NCBI GenBank assembly: GCA_944392605.1
Contig: CALXXE010000008.1
Span: 1 to 64,000, forward strand
Reading direction: 5' to 3'
Length of the DNA stretch: 64,000 bases
From: an uncultured Clostridia bacterium
GTDB taxonomy: Bacteria; Bacillota; Clostridia; TANB77; CAG-508
In this document: positions 44,382 to 52,814 of the stretch, piece after piece
Numbering within the stretch: position 1 is the first letter of the stretch
Layout of the letters: every line of letters starts with the position of its first letter
Position numbers and translations under genes: made by a program
The notes under the pieces: model-generated
Databases searched by the model: none
Told to the model about the DNA's origin: nothing
The model's input: only the letters and a program-made list of their open reading frames with translations

Positions 44382-45569
44382 GTGGTAGGAAATATCGAAA
44401 AGAGAGGAGAGAATTCTTACAGACTAAGAGTTTCTGGTGGATATACAGGAGAAGGAAAAAGAATTATCTATAAAAAGACAGTTCAAGCCAAAAACAAAAA
44501 TGAAGCTAGAAAAGAATTAGCATTATTTATATCAGAAATAGAAACTGGACAAGCTTTATCTGCAAAAAAGATGCGTTTTAGAGATTATGCTGATTTTTGG
44601 ATTGACCATTATGCAATTCCAAATTTATCTCCTAAAACCTATGAAAGATATAAAAGTATGTTAAGGTCAAGGATTCTTCCCTATCTCGGCAACATGTATT
44701 TAGACAAAATTCAACCAATGCAATTAATGTATTTATACCAAGAATTAAGTGAGGCAACTTATATTAGAAAAAATATCAAACATAAGTTATCTCCAAAAAC
44801 TGTACTAGAACATCATAGATTATTACATTCAATGTTACAACAAGCAGTATATTGGCAAATGATTCCATATAATCCTGCATCAAGAGTACGACCACCTAAA
44901 GCTAAAAAGCCAAGTATTAGTTTCTATGATGATGTACAGACAATAGCATTAATTAAAGCATTGGAAGGTGAAGAATTAAAGTTTCGTGTCATTATCCTAT
45001 TAACAATTTATACAGGATTAAGACGTGGAGAAGTTTTAGGATTAGAATGGCAAGATGTAGACTTTAAAAATTCTTCAATTACTGTAAGACAGGCTAGTCA
45101 ATATGTTTCTTCTATTGGTATCTATACAAAAGATCCCAAAACAGAAACATCAAATAGGGTTATTAGTATCCCTGATTCAATTACTAAACTTTTAAAAGAT
45201 TACAAAAGAAAACAGTTAGAACAAAGATTAAAATTAGGAGACAAATGGCTAAACACAAATCGATTATTTGTACAATGGGATGGTTCTCCTATGCATCCAG
45301 ACACAATTACAAAATGGTTTAGGCAGTTCCTAGAAGATAAAAACTTGCCACATATTACATTTCATGGCTTACGCCATACACATGCAACTTTGCTTATTGC
45401 ACAAGGATTAGATGTTAAAACTGTTAGTCATAGACTTGGACATGCTCAAACATCTACAACATTAAATATCTATGCCCATGCGTTTGCGAAAATGGACAGA
45501 GAGGCATCAGATAAACTTGATAATCTTCTTTATAGAGAAGATACAAAAAAATATTTTAAAGCCAATTAG
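44382..45569 (+). CDS. Tyrosine integrase of island B
   Basis: 395 residues. N-terminal AP2-like arm-binding domain, SAM-like core-binding domain (about 60-165), and a catalytic domain with Arg (TGLRRGEVLGL), Lys (DPKTETSNR), HGLRHTHATLL, LGHAQTSTTLNIY and the nucleophile Tyr in IYAHAFAK. I chose the GTG at 44382, placed about 10 bases after GGAGG; the ATG at 44361 contains the ribosome site itself. It acts on the attachment repeat 330 bp downstream. Confidence 0.92.
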   Translation: MVGNIEKRGENSYRLRVSGGYTGEGKRIIYKKTVQAKNKNEARKELALFISEIETGQALSAKKMRFRDYADFWIDHYAIPNLSPKTYERYKSMLRSRILPYLGNMYLDKIQPMQLMYLYQELSEATYIRKNIKHKLSPKTVLEHHRLLHSMLQQAVYWQMIPYNPASRVRPPKAKKPSISFYDDVQTIALIKALEGEELKFRVIILLTIYTGLRRGEVLGLEWQDVDFKNSSITVRQASQYVSSIGIYTKDPKTETSNRVISIPDSITKLLKDYKRKQLEQRLKLGDKWLNTNRLFVQWDGSPMHPDTITKWFRQFLEDKNLPHITFHGLRHTHATLLIAQGLDVKTVSHRLGHAQTSTTLNIYAHAFAKMDREASDKLDNLLYREDTKKYFKAN

Positions 45570-45899
45570 AGGCTTATCACATAAATTTAAACAAAAAATT
45601 GAAAGGAAGAAATTCTATGAAAAATTATAATAATAAAGAAGTAAATCAAGATATGGTGGTTTCTGCTTAAATACTTTTTATTAATTTTACAATTTTATAT
45701 TTTATAATTTAAGCAGAAACTTTTAAAATTTATTTCAAATAGAATTTAATCAAATATACCTTTAAATATCGAAAATTCAAGGTTTACCAATAACCTTTTT
45801 ACATAGAACCGTGCCCAAATGGTGCCCAATTTATTTTATGTAACTTTAAATGGGCAAAAAATAAGAGTCCACAATCTCTTGCGACTCTAATAAAATTTG
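45570..45899. other. Right-end non-coding region: inverted repeat and arm-like boxes
   Basis: Holds a possible 17-codon peptide (45617-45670, with AAGGAAG upstream). A perfect 14-bp inverted repeat (GTTTCTGCTTAAAT 45659-45672 with its complement 45707-45720) overlaps it. Two GTGCCCAA boxes 11 bases apart lie at about 45810-45830. The boxes resemble those at 24.75-24.82 kb and are candidates for integrase arm binding. Confidence 0.5.
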
Positions 45900-45944
45900 T
45901 GGTTGCGGGGGTAAGACTCGAACTTACGACCTTCGGGTTATGAG
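45900..45944 (-). other. Right attachment repeat: 3' end of an initiator tRNA
   Basis: Reads on the minus strand as anticodon loop CTCATAA, anticodon 3' stem CCC, variable loop, T-arm and a 3' CCA, as in tRNA-fMet. The D-arm and 5' acceptor strand are absent (the next bases are AT-rich and lead into yqeG), so it is not a functional tRNA. Direct repeat of 24638-24682; its core also occurs at 13162-13183. Confidence 0.8.
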
Positions 45945-45967
45945 ATAAAATATTTACTATGAAAATT

Positions 45968-46465
45968 TTATCTTTCTTCATCTTCCACATCTCTTACTAA
46001 CGCTGTCTTCATTGCATTCCTTTTTCCTCCATATACGTCATCAAGTAAATTATCTCCTATAACAAGAACTTTATTTGGAGGTAAATTCATTGTTTCACAA
46101 GCCTTTTTAAAGTTTTTCTTTAATGGTTTTAGAGCAAAACCTATATAATCTATTCCTCTTGCTCTAAAATACTCTTCTATTTTTTTATCTATACCGTTAC
46201 TCAAAACTATAATTTTAAACTTTCCCCTCAAACTTTCAATCCAATCTTGATTGCACTTTGGAATATTTTTCATCTCTTTTCTTAGAGTATCATCAACATC
46301 TAGAATTATCCCCTCTATTCCATATTTTTGCTTTATTCTTTCGATTTCATCTTCAGTCAATTCTGTAACTTTATCTATTGTTATATCTGGTTTTACAATT
46401 TTTGATAATACATAATGTGCTAAATCAATTATTTTGTCACCTATAATTTCTTCTATTCTTCTCAT
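45968..46465 (-). CDS. YqeG-like HAD phosphatase
   Basis: 165 residues. HAD motifs: ILDVDDTL (I), VLSNG (II), Lys in ALKPLKK (III) and VIGDNLLDDVYGG (IV). YqeG-family proteins are phosphatases often placed near shikimate or ribosome-related genes; the substrate is not firmly known. First chromosomal gene outside island B. Confidence 0.85.
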   Translation of the reverse strand: MRRIEEIIGDKIIDLAHYVLSKIVKPDITIDKVTELTEDEIERIKQKYGIEGIILDVDDTLRKEMKNIPKCNQDWIESLRGKFKIIVLSNGIDKKIEEYFRARGIDYIGFALKPLKKNFKKACETMNLPPNKVLVIGDNLLDDVYGGKRNAMKTALVRDVEDEER

Positions 46466-47007
46466 GCAACTCTCTCCAATTAATTATATACTCATAATAT
46501 TATATCATATTTTCAAGAAATTTTCAGATTAGAAATAAATAATGTTTAAACTTTTTTATCTTTTTATTGTATTATTAGTATAGGAATAGAATATAGAAGA
46601 AGATAAAAAATTTTAAAGTGGAAATAGTAAAACCTTTAACAAAATAATTATCAAATATTAGAAAAATATTATTTACTTTATAACTAGATATGTAAAGGAT
46701 ATAGGCTTAACACAATATATCTACCAAGATACGATAATGTAGTTGTTAGTACCTAAAAAAGTATGATGATAAATATTCTCAAAAAGATTATCTTTATCTA
46801 ATTGCTAAATCACGTACTATAAACTATTTGAACAGTAAAAAAAGACAAAAGAAGATAAAAACAATGTTGATTCTGATGAAACAAGTGATGGAGGAACACG
46901 TATCTACAGATACCCATCCGCTTCTCCCGAAGGTTATTCTATAATAAAATACCCCACAGATTTATATATTGGTGTTCCATATATGGATTTAAATGATATA
47001 AAAAATT
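46466..47007. pseudogene. Non-coding stretch with a decayed gene fragment
   Basis: At about 46762-46860 one plus-strand frame gives YLYLIAKSRTINYLNSKKR, which resembles region 2 of ECF sigma factors. From about 46860 a different frame gives an acidic stretch and ends at 47009 (YIGVPYMDLNDIKN). No start, no ribosome site, and frame changes without CGG. I read it as a remnant; the rest (46466-46760) shows nothing. Confidence 0.35.
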
Positions 47008-47030
47008 AAGACAGGATTTATTCCTGTCTT
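47001..47030 (-). terminator. Terminator after the ASCH gene
   Basis: AAGACAGG (47008-47015) pairs with CCTGTCTT (47023-47030), with a T-run on the minus strand beyond it. Confidence 0.75.
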
Positions 47031-47411
47031 CTATTCTCCATAATTCCATAAACCTAATTTTCCTTTTACCTCTATTGGTTTATCAAACTTTTCTTTTAAC
47101 TCAACCTGCCATGCATAGTCTTCTTTAAATATGCTTTTAGTATAAATATCTTTATTTTCTTTTAATCTCTCTTCAAAGAATTTAGGAGTTGTTTTTATAC
47201 AATCTGTAAGTTCTACCTTTCCAATAATCTTTCCTAAAGGCATCTCTGTTAAATATTCTTTTAGTCTTTCATAAGCTTCTTTATCAACAGATTTCCCTGC
47301 ATGAATTAATAATTCTCCTCTATATTTTGTTTTCCAACTCCTAAACTCAAATCTTTTATAACCTTCAATTATCAAGCTTGCCCATGGTTGTTTAATTGTT
47401 AATACTTTCAT
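47031..47411 (-). CDS. ASCH-domain protein
   Basis: 126 residues. The ASCH/PUA-like fold opens with LTIKQPWASLIIEGYKRFEF and continues with YRGELLIHAGK and GKIIGKVELTDC. ASCH proteins bind RNA or modified nucleotides and some have amidohydrolase activity. Complete single domain; role unknown. Confidence 0.75.
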   Translation of the reverse strand: MKVLTIKQPWASLIIEGYKRFEFRSWKTKYRGELLIHAGKSVDKEAYERLKEYLTEMPLGKIIGKVELTDCIKTTPKFFEERLKENKDIYTKSIFKEDYAWQVELKEKFDKPIEVKGKLGLWNYGE

Positions 47412-47457
47412 TATACTTCTCCCATTTTATTATTTTAAAGCAGTTTAATTAATGATT

Positions 47458-49821
47458 TTAAAATCCATATTCCTTATCAATACTCCAACATAATTTAACT
47501 AAAATCTTGTCTATATTTTCTTTCACTAAATCTTTATTAATAATATTATTAAACTCTTTATTTGATATTTTCTCTAAATCAATACTTAGGTCTAAATTTG
47601 TAGATAATGCTTTAATATAATCTTCATTTAAAAACTCTAACGTGTTTTTTATATCAATTATCATATTTTTTGATATATCTTTATAACAAACACATAATAG
47701 TTTTTGGTACAAATCATTATGTAAAACTTCTTCCTTATTCTTCTTTAAAAATCTGATGAAATCATTATAACTAAATTGACATTCATTTCCTTCTAAGTAA
47801 TAAATTGCAAATAATAAATATGTTAATATAGATTTATCCTCTTGCTTAATAAATTCATTAAAGTATTCTTTTATCTTATTTTCTACAATGCTATCTTCAG
47901 GTAAATTGTATTTTTCATCTAACCAAGATACTCCTGAATATTCTCTATTGCATATATTATTGTCTCTTCTTATAAAACTAGATGTATCTAAACTATCTTT
48001 TCTATACTCAGCATACTCAGAAACATCATAGTCTTCATCTTCATCATATTCATCATATTCAAAAGCTTGATCTGCTCCTAAACTTGAAAACATATCCCAA
48101 ACTTTATTCAAAACTCTTCCTCTTCCAGTTTTTAAAACTTTATCACTTAATGTTGTTTGTTCATATTTAGGAACTTCTAATATCTTGTTGTTTCTCTCAT
48201 ATACTGTTAAGAAAGTTGTATATTTTGAATTTATATTATATTTTTCAGAAATCTCAATTATCATCTTTTTATAACTTTCTATCTTTTCAATATCAGCTGA
48301 TTTCCTAATATATTCTTCTAATCTTTCAATCTCTTGTTTTTCAAATAACAACTCTAAATCAACTCTTGACTCCTTAATATTTTCCATATTAATTACCCAA
48401 ACATACTCTTTATTAAGTATCTTTCCTTTTAGCTTTATATCATCTTTTAACTCCTCTATTTTTGCAAAAACATTGTAATATTCATAATTAAATAATGTTG
48501 TATTTTCTCTTATTTCATCTAGCAATTTATTTTTTCCATAATCAATTTTTATTTCTTCTAAAAGAGGTGTTTGAATTCTAGCAAAAGTTCTTATTATCTT
48601 ATCATCAATTCTTTCTTTAGGTTTAATTAGTTCTGCTTTTCCATTTCCTACCTTTGCTAATTCTCTAATAAAATAAGCATTTACATTAAAATCTATTCCA
48701 AAAGGAAATATTCTACTATTATTTACATTATTTTGTACATAATTTATTATTTGAGCCTCATTTCCAACCTGTCCATCTGTAAATAATAATATTATTTTGC
48801 TTGTATCTTTTTCATATAAAGCAAACTTTAATGGATTTAATATTTCAGTTCCACCTAAAGATTTTAATGATTTAATATATTTTATTGCTCTGTCTAAATT
48901 TTCATCATTATATTCTATAGACGAAATATTCATTGCCCTAAATTCTGATTCAAATGCTATTATATTAAATTTATCTCCATTATCCAATTGTCTTAAACAT
49001 TGTATTACAGCTTCTTTTGTTTGTTCTAATTTTTCTCCCTCCATAGAACCTGACACATCAACAAGGAAAAAATATTCTTTTTCTTCATCTTCATATCTGT
49101 CTAATATCTCTGGCATGAATGACATATATAAAATTTTATTATTATCACTTGTATTTGACATCACAGCGTTTGATACTGACTCATTCTTCAATTCGATATT
49201 TATTTTACAATCTCTAGACATATCATAATTTTTAATTTCTACTTTTGTACAATCTTCATCTTCCACTATATTTATTTTATGACTTTGAGATTCTATGCTT
49301 TTGTAATTTAAAGTTTTATCTATATTTATATTAAAATCTACTGTATAATCTACTTTTCCATAATTTAATTTACTTGTAATTTTTGATTTATACCTTGGAG
49401 TAACAAGAGTTGGAATTATAATTTCAATTTTATTATCTATAATTTCAAAATTATCAATATATTTTATTTTTACTTTTACTGTCTCGCCTCTATCAACTTT
49501 ACCAAGAGAAACTTTAAAAATATTTTCACTTTCTTCCTCCATCATATAAGCACTATTGCCTTTAACAATATTTTTTGTATACTCTTTTTTTGCCTTTGTC
49601 TTTTCTTTACAAATTCCCTTTAAATGTTCTTCTCCAACATCTACTTCAAAACCAACTACAGTTGCTGTTTCTATTATTGGGAAAGTATATTCCACCTCTA
49701 ACACATCTTTTGAATCATTTATAAATAACTGTTCAATTTCAAAAGTTCCGAATTTTCCGATTACATTTCCTTCTATTTTTACTTTCTTCAAAGAAAGTCT
49801 ATCTACATTAACTACTTCCAT
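47458..49821 (-). CDS. VIT and von Willebrand A domain protein
   Basis: 787 residues. N-terminal VIT domain (about 1-130), VWA domain at about 245-420 with the MIDAS motif FFLVDVSGSMEGEKL and LLFTDG, then a C-terminal helical part with an Asp/Glu/Tyr-rich stretch (about 590-620). No signal peptide, so probably cytoplasmic. It lies 3 bases after a MerR regulator, so it is probably its target. Bacterial members are little studied. Confidence 0.8.
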   Translation of the reverse strand: MEVVNVDRLSLKKVKIEGNVIGKFGTFEIEQLFINDSKDVLEVEYTFPIIETATVVGFEVDVGEEHLKGICKEKTKAKKEYTKNIVKGNSAYMMEEESENIFKVSLGKVDRGETVKVKIKYIDNFEIIDNKIEIIIPTLVTPRYKSKITSKLNYGKVDYTVDFNINIDKTLNYKSIESQSHKINIVEDEDCTKVEIKNYDMSRDCKINIELKNESVSNAVMSNTSDNNKILYMSFMPEILDRYEDEEKEYFFLVDVSGSMEGEKLEQTKEAVIQCLRQLDNGDKFNIIAFESEFRAMNISSIEYNDENLDRAIKYIKSLKSLGGTEILNPLKFALYEKDTSKIILLFTDGQVGNEAQIINYVQNNVNNSRIFPFGIDFNVNAYFIRELAKVGNGKAELIKPKERIDDKIIRTFARIQTPLLEEIKIDYGKNKLLDEIRENTTLFNYEYYNVFAKIEELKDDIKLKGKILNKEYVWVINMENIKESRVDLELLFEKQEIERLEEYIRKSADIEKIESYKKMIIEISEKYNINSKYTTFLTVYERNNKILEVPKYEQTTLSDKVLKTGRGRVLNKVWDMFSSLGADQAFEYDEYDEDEDYDVSEYAEYRKDSLDTSSFIRRDNNICNREYSGVSWLDEKYNLPEDSIVENKIKEYFNEFIKQEDKSILTYLLFAIYYLEGNECQFSYNDFIRFLKKNKEEVLHNDLYQKLLCVCYKDISKNMIIDIKNTLEFLNEDYIKALSTNLDLSIDLEKISNKEFNNIINKDLVKENIDKILVKLCWSIDKEYGF

Positions 49822-49824
49822 ACT

Positions 49825-50208
49825 CTAATCCTCCATCATCTTTTCTACATATTTTTTTACATTCTCTATAATATGCTTATATTTCTCACCATTTTCTTTT
49901 GTATAATGTATCTCAAAAATGTTACAAACATTTTCTCTTATATAAACTTCAGCTTCAGTATTTCCTTCTATTTTTTCTTCTACTTTTTCCTTAGGATTTT
50001 CTAAAATATATTCCCTTATTTTATTTAGTGGCATATATTTTTCTTGTAATTTTTTTATAAGTAACAGTCTTTCTAAATGCTCGTCATTGTAAACACTATT
50101 TACTCCTGAACCTTCTGGTGGCAACAACAAGCCTTTACTAATATAATAATGTATTGTTCTTTTTGTTACTCCTGCTTTTTCTGCTAGTTCCGATATTTTA
50201 TATTCCAT
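49825..50208 (-). CDS. MerR-family regulator
   Basis: 127 residues. MerR HTH: YKISELAEKAGVTKRTIHYY with the wing GLLLPPEGSG. The C-terminal half is a coiled coil plus a small domain with a single Cys, so the signal is not obvious. Co-transcribed with the VIT-VWA gene and probably autoregulated through 50231-50259. Confidence 0.85.
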   Translation of the reverse strand: MEYKISELAEKAGVTKRTIHYYISKGLLLPPEGSGVNSVYNDEHLERLLLIKKLQEKYMPLNKIREYILENPKEKVEEKIEGNTEAEVYIRENVCNIFEIHYTKENGEKYKHIIENVKKYVEKMMED

Positions 50209-50230
50209 ATATTATCACCTCGTTATAAAT

Positions 50231-50259
50231 ATTTTATCATCGTTACGTAATGATGTCAA
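50231..50259 (-). promoter_or_regulatory. Promoter/operator of the MerR-VWA operon
   Basis: Minus strand TTGACA (50259-50254), 17-base spacer, TAAAAT (50236-50231). The palindrome TTACGTAA (50243-50250) lies within the spacer, the usual place for MerR binding. Confidence 0.65.
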
Positions 50260-50270
50260 GATGTATATTC

Positions 50271-50300
50271 AAAAAAAAGATGAGTATTAAAACTCATCTT
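50271..50300 (-). terminator. Terminator of the dcw-ricT operon
   Basis: AAGATGAGT (50277-50285) pairs with ACTCATCTT (50292-50300), followed by Ts on the minus strand. The ricT stop codon lies in the loop. Confidence 0.8.
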
Positions 50301-51210
50301 CATTTGTCTCCATCTTCTTATCTTCTTGTTCTAACTTTTCTAGTTCTTCTAATTCTTGTTTGTGTTCTATTTCTTCTTCATCAACTTTTTCAGCCTTGTT
50401 ATCTTTTATTATTGTAATTTCACTTGCTGGATATTTCTTTGATACCAAATTATCTCCATCTTTTACTTTTACTCTAATAATTTCTCTTAAAGTCTCTATA
50501 TTATCAACTTCTCCTTCACCATCTGGTGTTTTAACAATAGCTCCAATACTTGGAAGTCTGTTTAATTTTTCCTCATAAACATCACTTTCGTATTTTAAGC
50601 AGCACATAAGTCTACCACAATTTCCTGATATTTTACTTGGATTAAGAGATAGATTTTGTTCTTTTGCCATCTTTATAGAAACAGCTTCAAAATCTCTTAA
50701 GAATGTACAACAGCAAAGTTCTCTTCCGCAAACACCATTTCCACCTATTCTTTTTACTTCATCTCTCACACCAATTTGTCTTAATTCGATTCTAGTTTTA
50801 TAAATTGCTGCTAAGTCTTTTACTAACTCTCTAAAATCTATTCTTCCATCAGCTGTAAAATAAAATAAGATTTTACTGTCATCAAATTTATATTCTACAT
50901 CTGTTAATGTCATAGCTAATCCATGTTCTTTTATTTTCTTTTGACAAGTTTTAAAAGCTTCTTTTTCTTTTCTTCTACATTCTTCAAAATGTTTATGGTC
51001 TCTTCCATTTGCAATTCTAATAACCTTTTTTAAAGGTGCAACTATCTTTTCATCTTCAACAAAACGGTTAGGAATTACAACTTCACCATACTCTTCACCT
51101 TGAGCAGTTTCAACTATTACTTTTACTCCCTTTTTTACTTTTAAATTTTTAGGATTAAAGAAATATATTTTACCTAATTTTTTAAATCTAACTCCTATTA
51201 TATTTTTCAA
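50287..51210 (-). CDS. ricT: RicT/YaaT, PSP1-domain regulator
   Basis: 307 residues. PSP1 domain with the Cys clusters GRELCCCTF and GRLMCCLKYE (iron-sulfur ligands in the Ric complex), and ending in an acidic tail. It works with RicA/RicF in RNase Y-dependent mRNA maturation and biofilm/sporulation control in Bacillus. I chose the TTG start at 51210 because GGGAGG lies 7 bases upstream and it overlaps the holB stop by TTGA. Confidence 0.88.
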   Translation of the reverse strand: MKNIIGVRFKKLGKIYFFNPKNLKVKKGVKVIVETAQGEEYGEVVIPNRFVEDEKIVAPLKKVIRIANGRDHKHFEECRRKEKEAFKTCQKKIKEHGLAMTLTDVEYKFDDSKILFYFTADGRIDFRELVKDLAAIYKTRIELRQIGVRDEVKRIGGNGVCGRELCCCTFLRDFEAVSIKMAKEQNLSLNPSKISGNCGRLMCCLKYESDVYEEKLNRLPSIGAIVKTPDGEGEVDNIETLREIIRVKVKDGDNLVSKKYPASEITIIKDNKAEKVDEEEIEHKQELEELEKLEQEDKKMETNEDEF

Positions 51211-52094
51211 ACTACTTCCTCCCATATATTAAATAACATATTGTCTATACTCATATCATAATTTGCATTTTGATCAATTCTTCTCTTAGTATTTTCCACA
51301 ATTTTTATACAATCTGTGTATTTCACATTTTCTTTTGATTTCTTTAATAGGATTATATTTATATAATCTAACATATCAAATATTTCATCTTTTGAAGTAT
51401 ATAATATGTCCAATTTTTTTATTAAATCTATTAAGTCTTCTTTTTCTATATTTTCTATTGCTTGTTCAATTATTAAATACTCTTCTTGTTTATCTTTAAG
51501 CTCTATTGCCTTTCCAATACTACCTTGAAATACATCTAACATATTGGAGGTAACATTCATATTATAATTTTCTTGTAAATATTTTTCCATCTCAGAATCA
51601 CTGATAGAATTAAAATGTATAATCATGCATCTTGATTTTATTGTAGCAAGGAATTCATTTTCGTTTTCACCAATCAAGATTATTGTTACAAATTCTGGTG
51701 GTTCTTCCAAAGTTTTTAATAATGCATTTTGTGCTTCTTTTGTCATAAAATCCGCATTATCAATTATATAAACCTTACTTCTAGATATAATTGGCTTTTC
51801 TTGTACTCCCTTTTGCATATTTCTAATCTGGTCAATTTTTATAGTATTTCCATCTGGTTCTACTATAAAGAAGTCGGGATTATTTTGACCATCAAATTCT
51901 AGACAAGACTTACAATTATCACAGTATTTGTTATCACCTAAACAAAGAATAGCTTTTGCAAATTCTTTTGCTATCATCTTTTTACCAATTCCTGACTTGC
52001 CAACAAATAAATAGCTATGTGATACTTTATTATTATTTACTGATTCTTGTAATAAGTTTTTTATTTTATCATTTCCTAGAATATTTTGAAACAT
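51207..52094 (-). CDS. holB: DNA polymerase III delta' subunit
   Basis: 295 residues. AAA+ clamp-loader domain: LFVGKSGIGKKMIAKEFA (P-loop), zinc-type CDNCKSCLEF, IDNADFMTKEAQNALLKTLE and EEPP. Part of the sliding-clamp loader. In Bacillota it is often next to ricT (yaaT), as here. Confidence 0.9.
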   Translation of the reverse strand: MFQNILGNDKIKNLLQESVNNNKVSHSYLFVGKSGIGKKMIAKEFAKAILCLGDNKYCDNCKSCLEFDGQNNPDFFIVEPDGNTIKIDQIRNMQKGVQEKPIISRSKVYIIDNADFMTKEAQNALLKTLEEPPEFVTIILIGENENEFLATIKSRCMIIHFNSISDSEMEKYLQENYNMNVTSNMLDVFQGSIGKAIELKDKQEEYLIIEQAIENIEKEDLIDLIKKLDILYTSKDEIFDMLDYINIILLKKSKENVKYTDCIKIVENTKRRIDQNANYDMSIDNMLFNIWEEVV

Positions 52095-52108
52095 TTAGTG
52101 TTCTCCTT

Positions 52109-52741
52109 TTATTCTACTTTACCCCATTTATCTAATGGCCAAATTCTGATTGCTACTGTGCTCTCTATTTTCTCTAATGGGATACAACCAAATGCTCTAC
52201 AGTCTGTACTATGATTTCTATTATCTCCCATTGCAAATATACAATTTTCAGGTACAATAAAATCATCAAAGCCAACACCTTGAACATCTGTTACTATTCC
52301 ATCTTGTAGATATGGCTCATCTAACTCTTCATCATTAATATATACTTTACCATCTTTTATCTGTACATGCTCACCAGGAAGTGCTATTACCCTTTTTATA
52401 TAACTTCTTTTTCCTATCTCTAAAAAGTTTTTAACAAACCATTCCCAGCCATTTCTCTCTTCATACTGTGCTATTGGATTAGATACATCTATTTCAGATG
52501 GTGAATATTCCAGTTTTGCTGGTTCTTCAAAAGTTATTATCTCGCCTCTTTCAGGTAAAGTTTTTGTTGTTCTTCCCCATCTATTTAACCATAATCTTTG
52601 ATTTTGTTCCAAAGTTGGGTACATTGAACTCATCTGAACAACTGTTGGTGTTCCTATAAAATAACGAAATAACATTGCTAAGACCAATGCAATTATAATA
52701 CAATATACCCATTCTAATACTTCTTTAACTGTTGAATTCAA
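52109..52741 (-). CDS. lepB: Signal peptidase I
   Basis: 210 residues. One N-terminal TM segment (about 8-27), nucleophile Ser in MSSMYPTLEQNQRLW, general-base Lys in YIKRVIALPGEHV, and conserved GDNRNHSTDCR. Cleaves signal peptides on the outer face of the membrane. A 40-residue insert between the Ser and Lys boxes is larger than usual. Confidence 0.92.
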   Translation of the reverse strand: MNSTVKEVLEWVYCIIIALVLAMLFRYFIGTPTVVQMSSMYPTLEQNQRLWLNRWGRTTKTLPERGEIITFEEPAKLEYSPSEIDVSNPIAQYEERNGWEWFVKNFLEIGKRSYIKRVIALPGEHVQIKDGKVYINDEELDEPYLQDGIVTDVQGVGFDDFIVPENCIFAMGDNRNHSTDCRAFGCIPLEKIESTVAIRIWPLDKWGKVE

Positions 52742-52814
52742 TTTTATCTCTCCCTTATTTTAACTTTAGTTTTTCTGACTTTTCTATTATACATTATTTT
52801 CTCAAATTTATCAA

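Noticed and set aside
45900..45944. Functional tRNA-fMet gene
   Set aside because: Only the anticodon loop to the CCA end is present; no D-arm or 5' acceptor strand follows at 45945 and beyond. The same holds for 24638-24682.
46762..47009. Seventh CGG-type frameshift in the sigma-factor-like remnant
   Set aside because: No CGG occurs there, no start or ribosome site is present, and the upstream half is missing, so ordinary decay is more likely.
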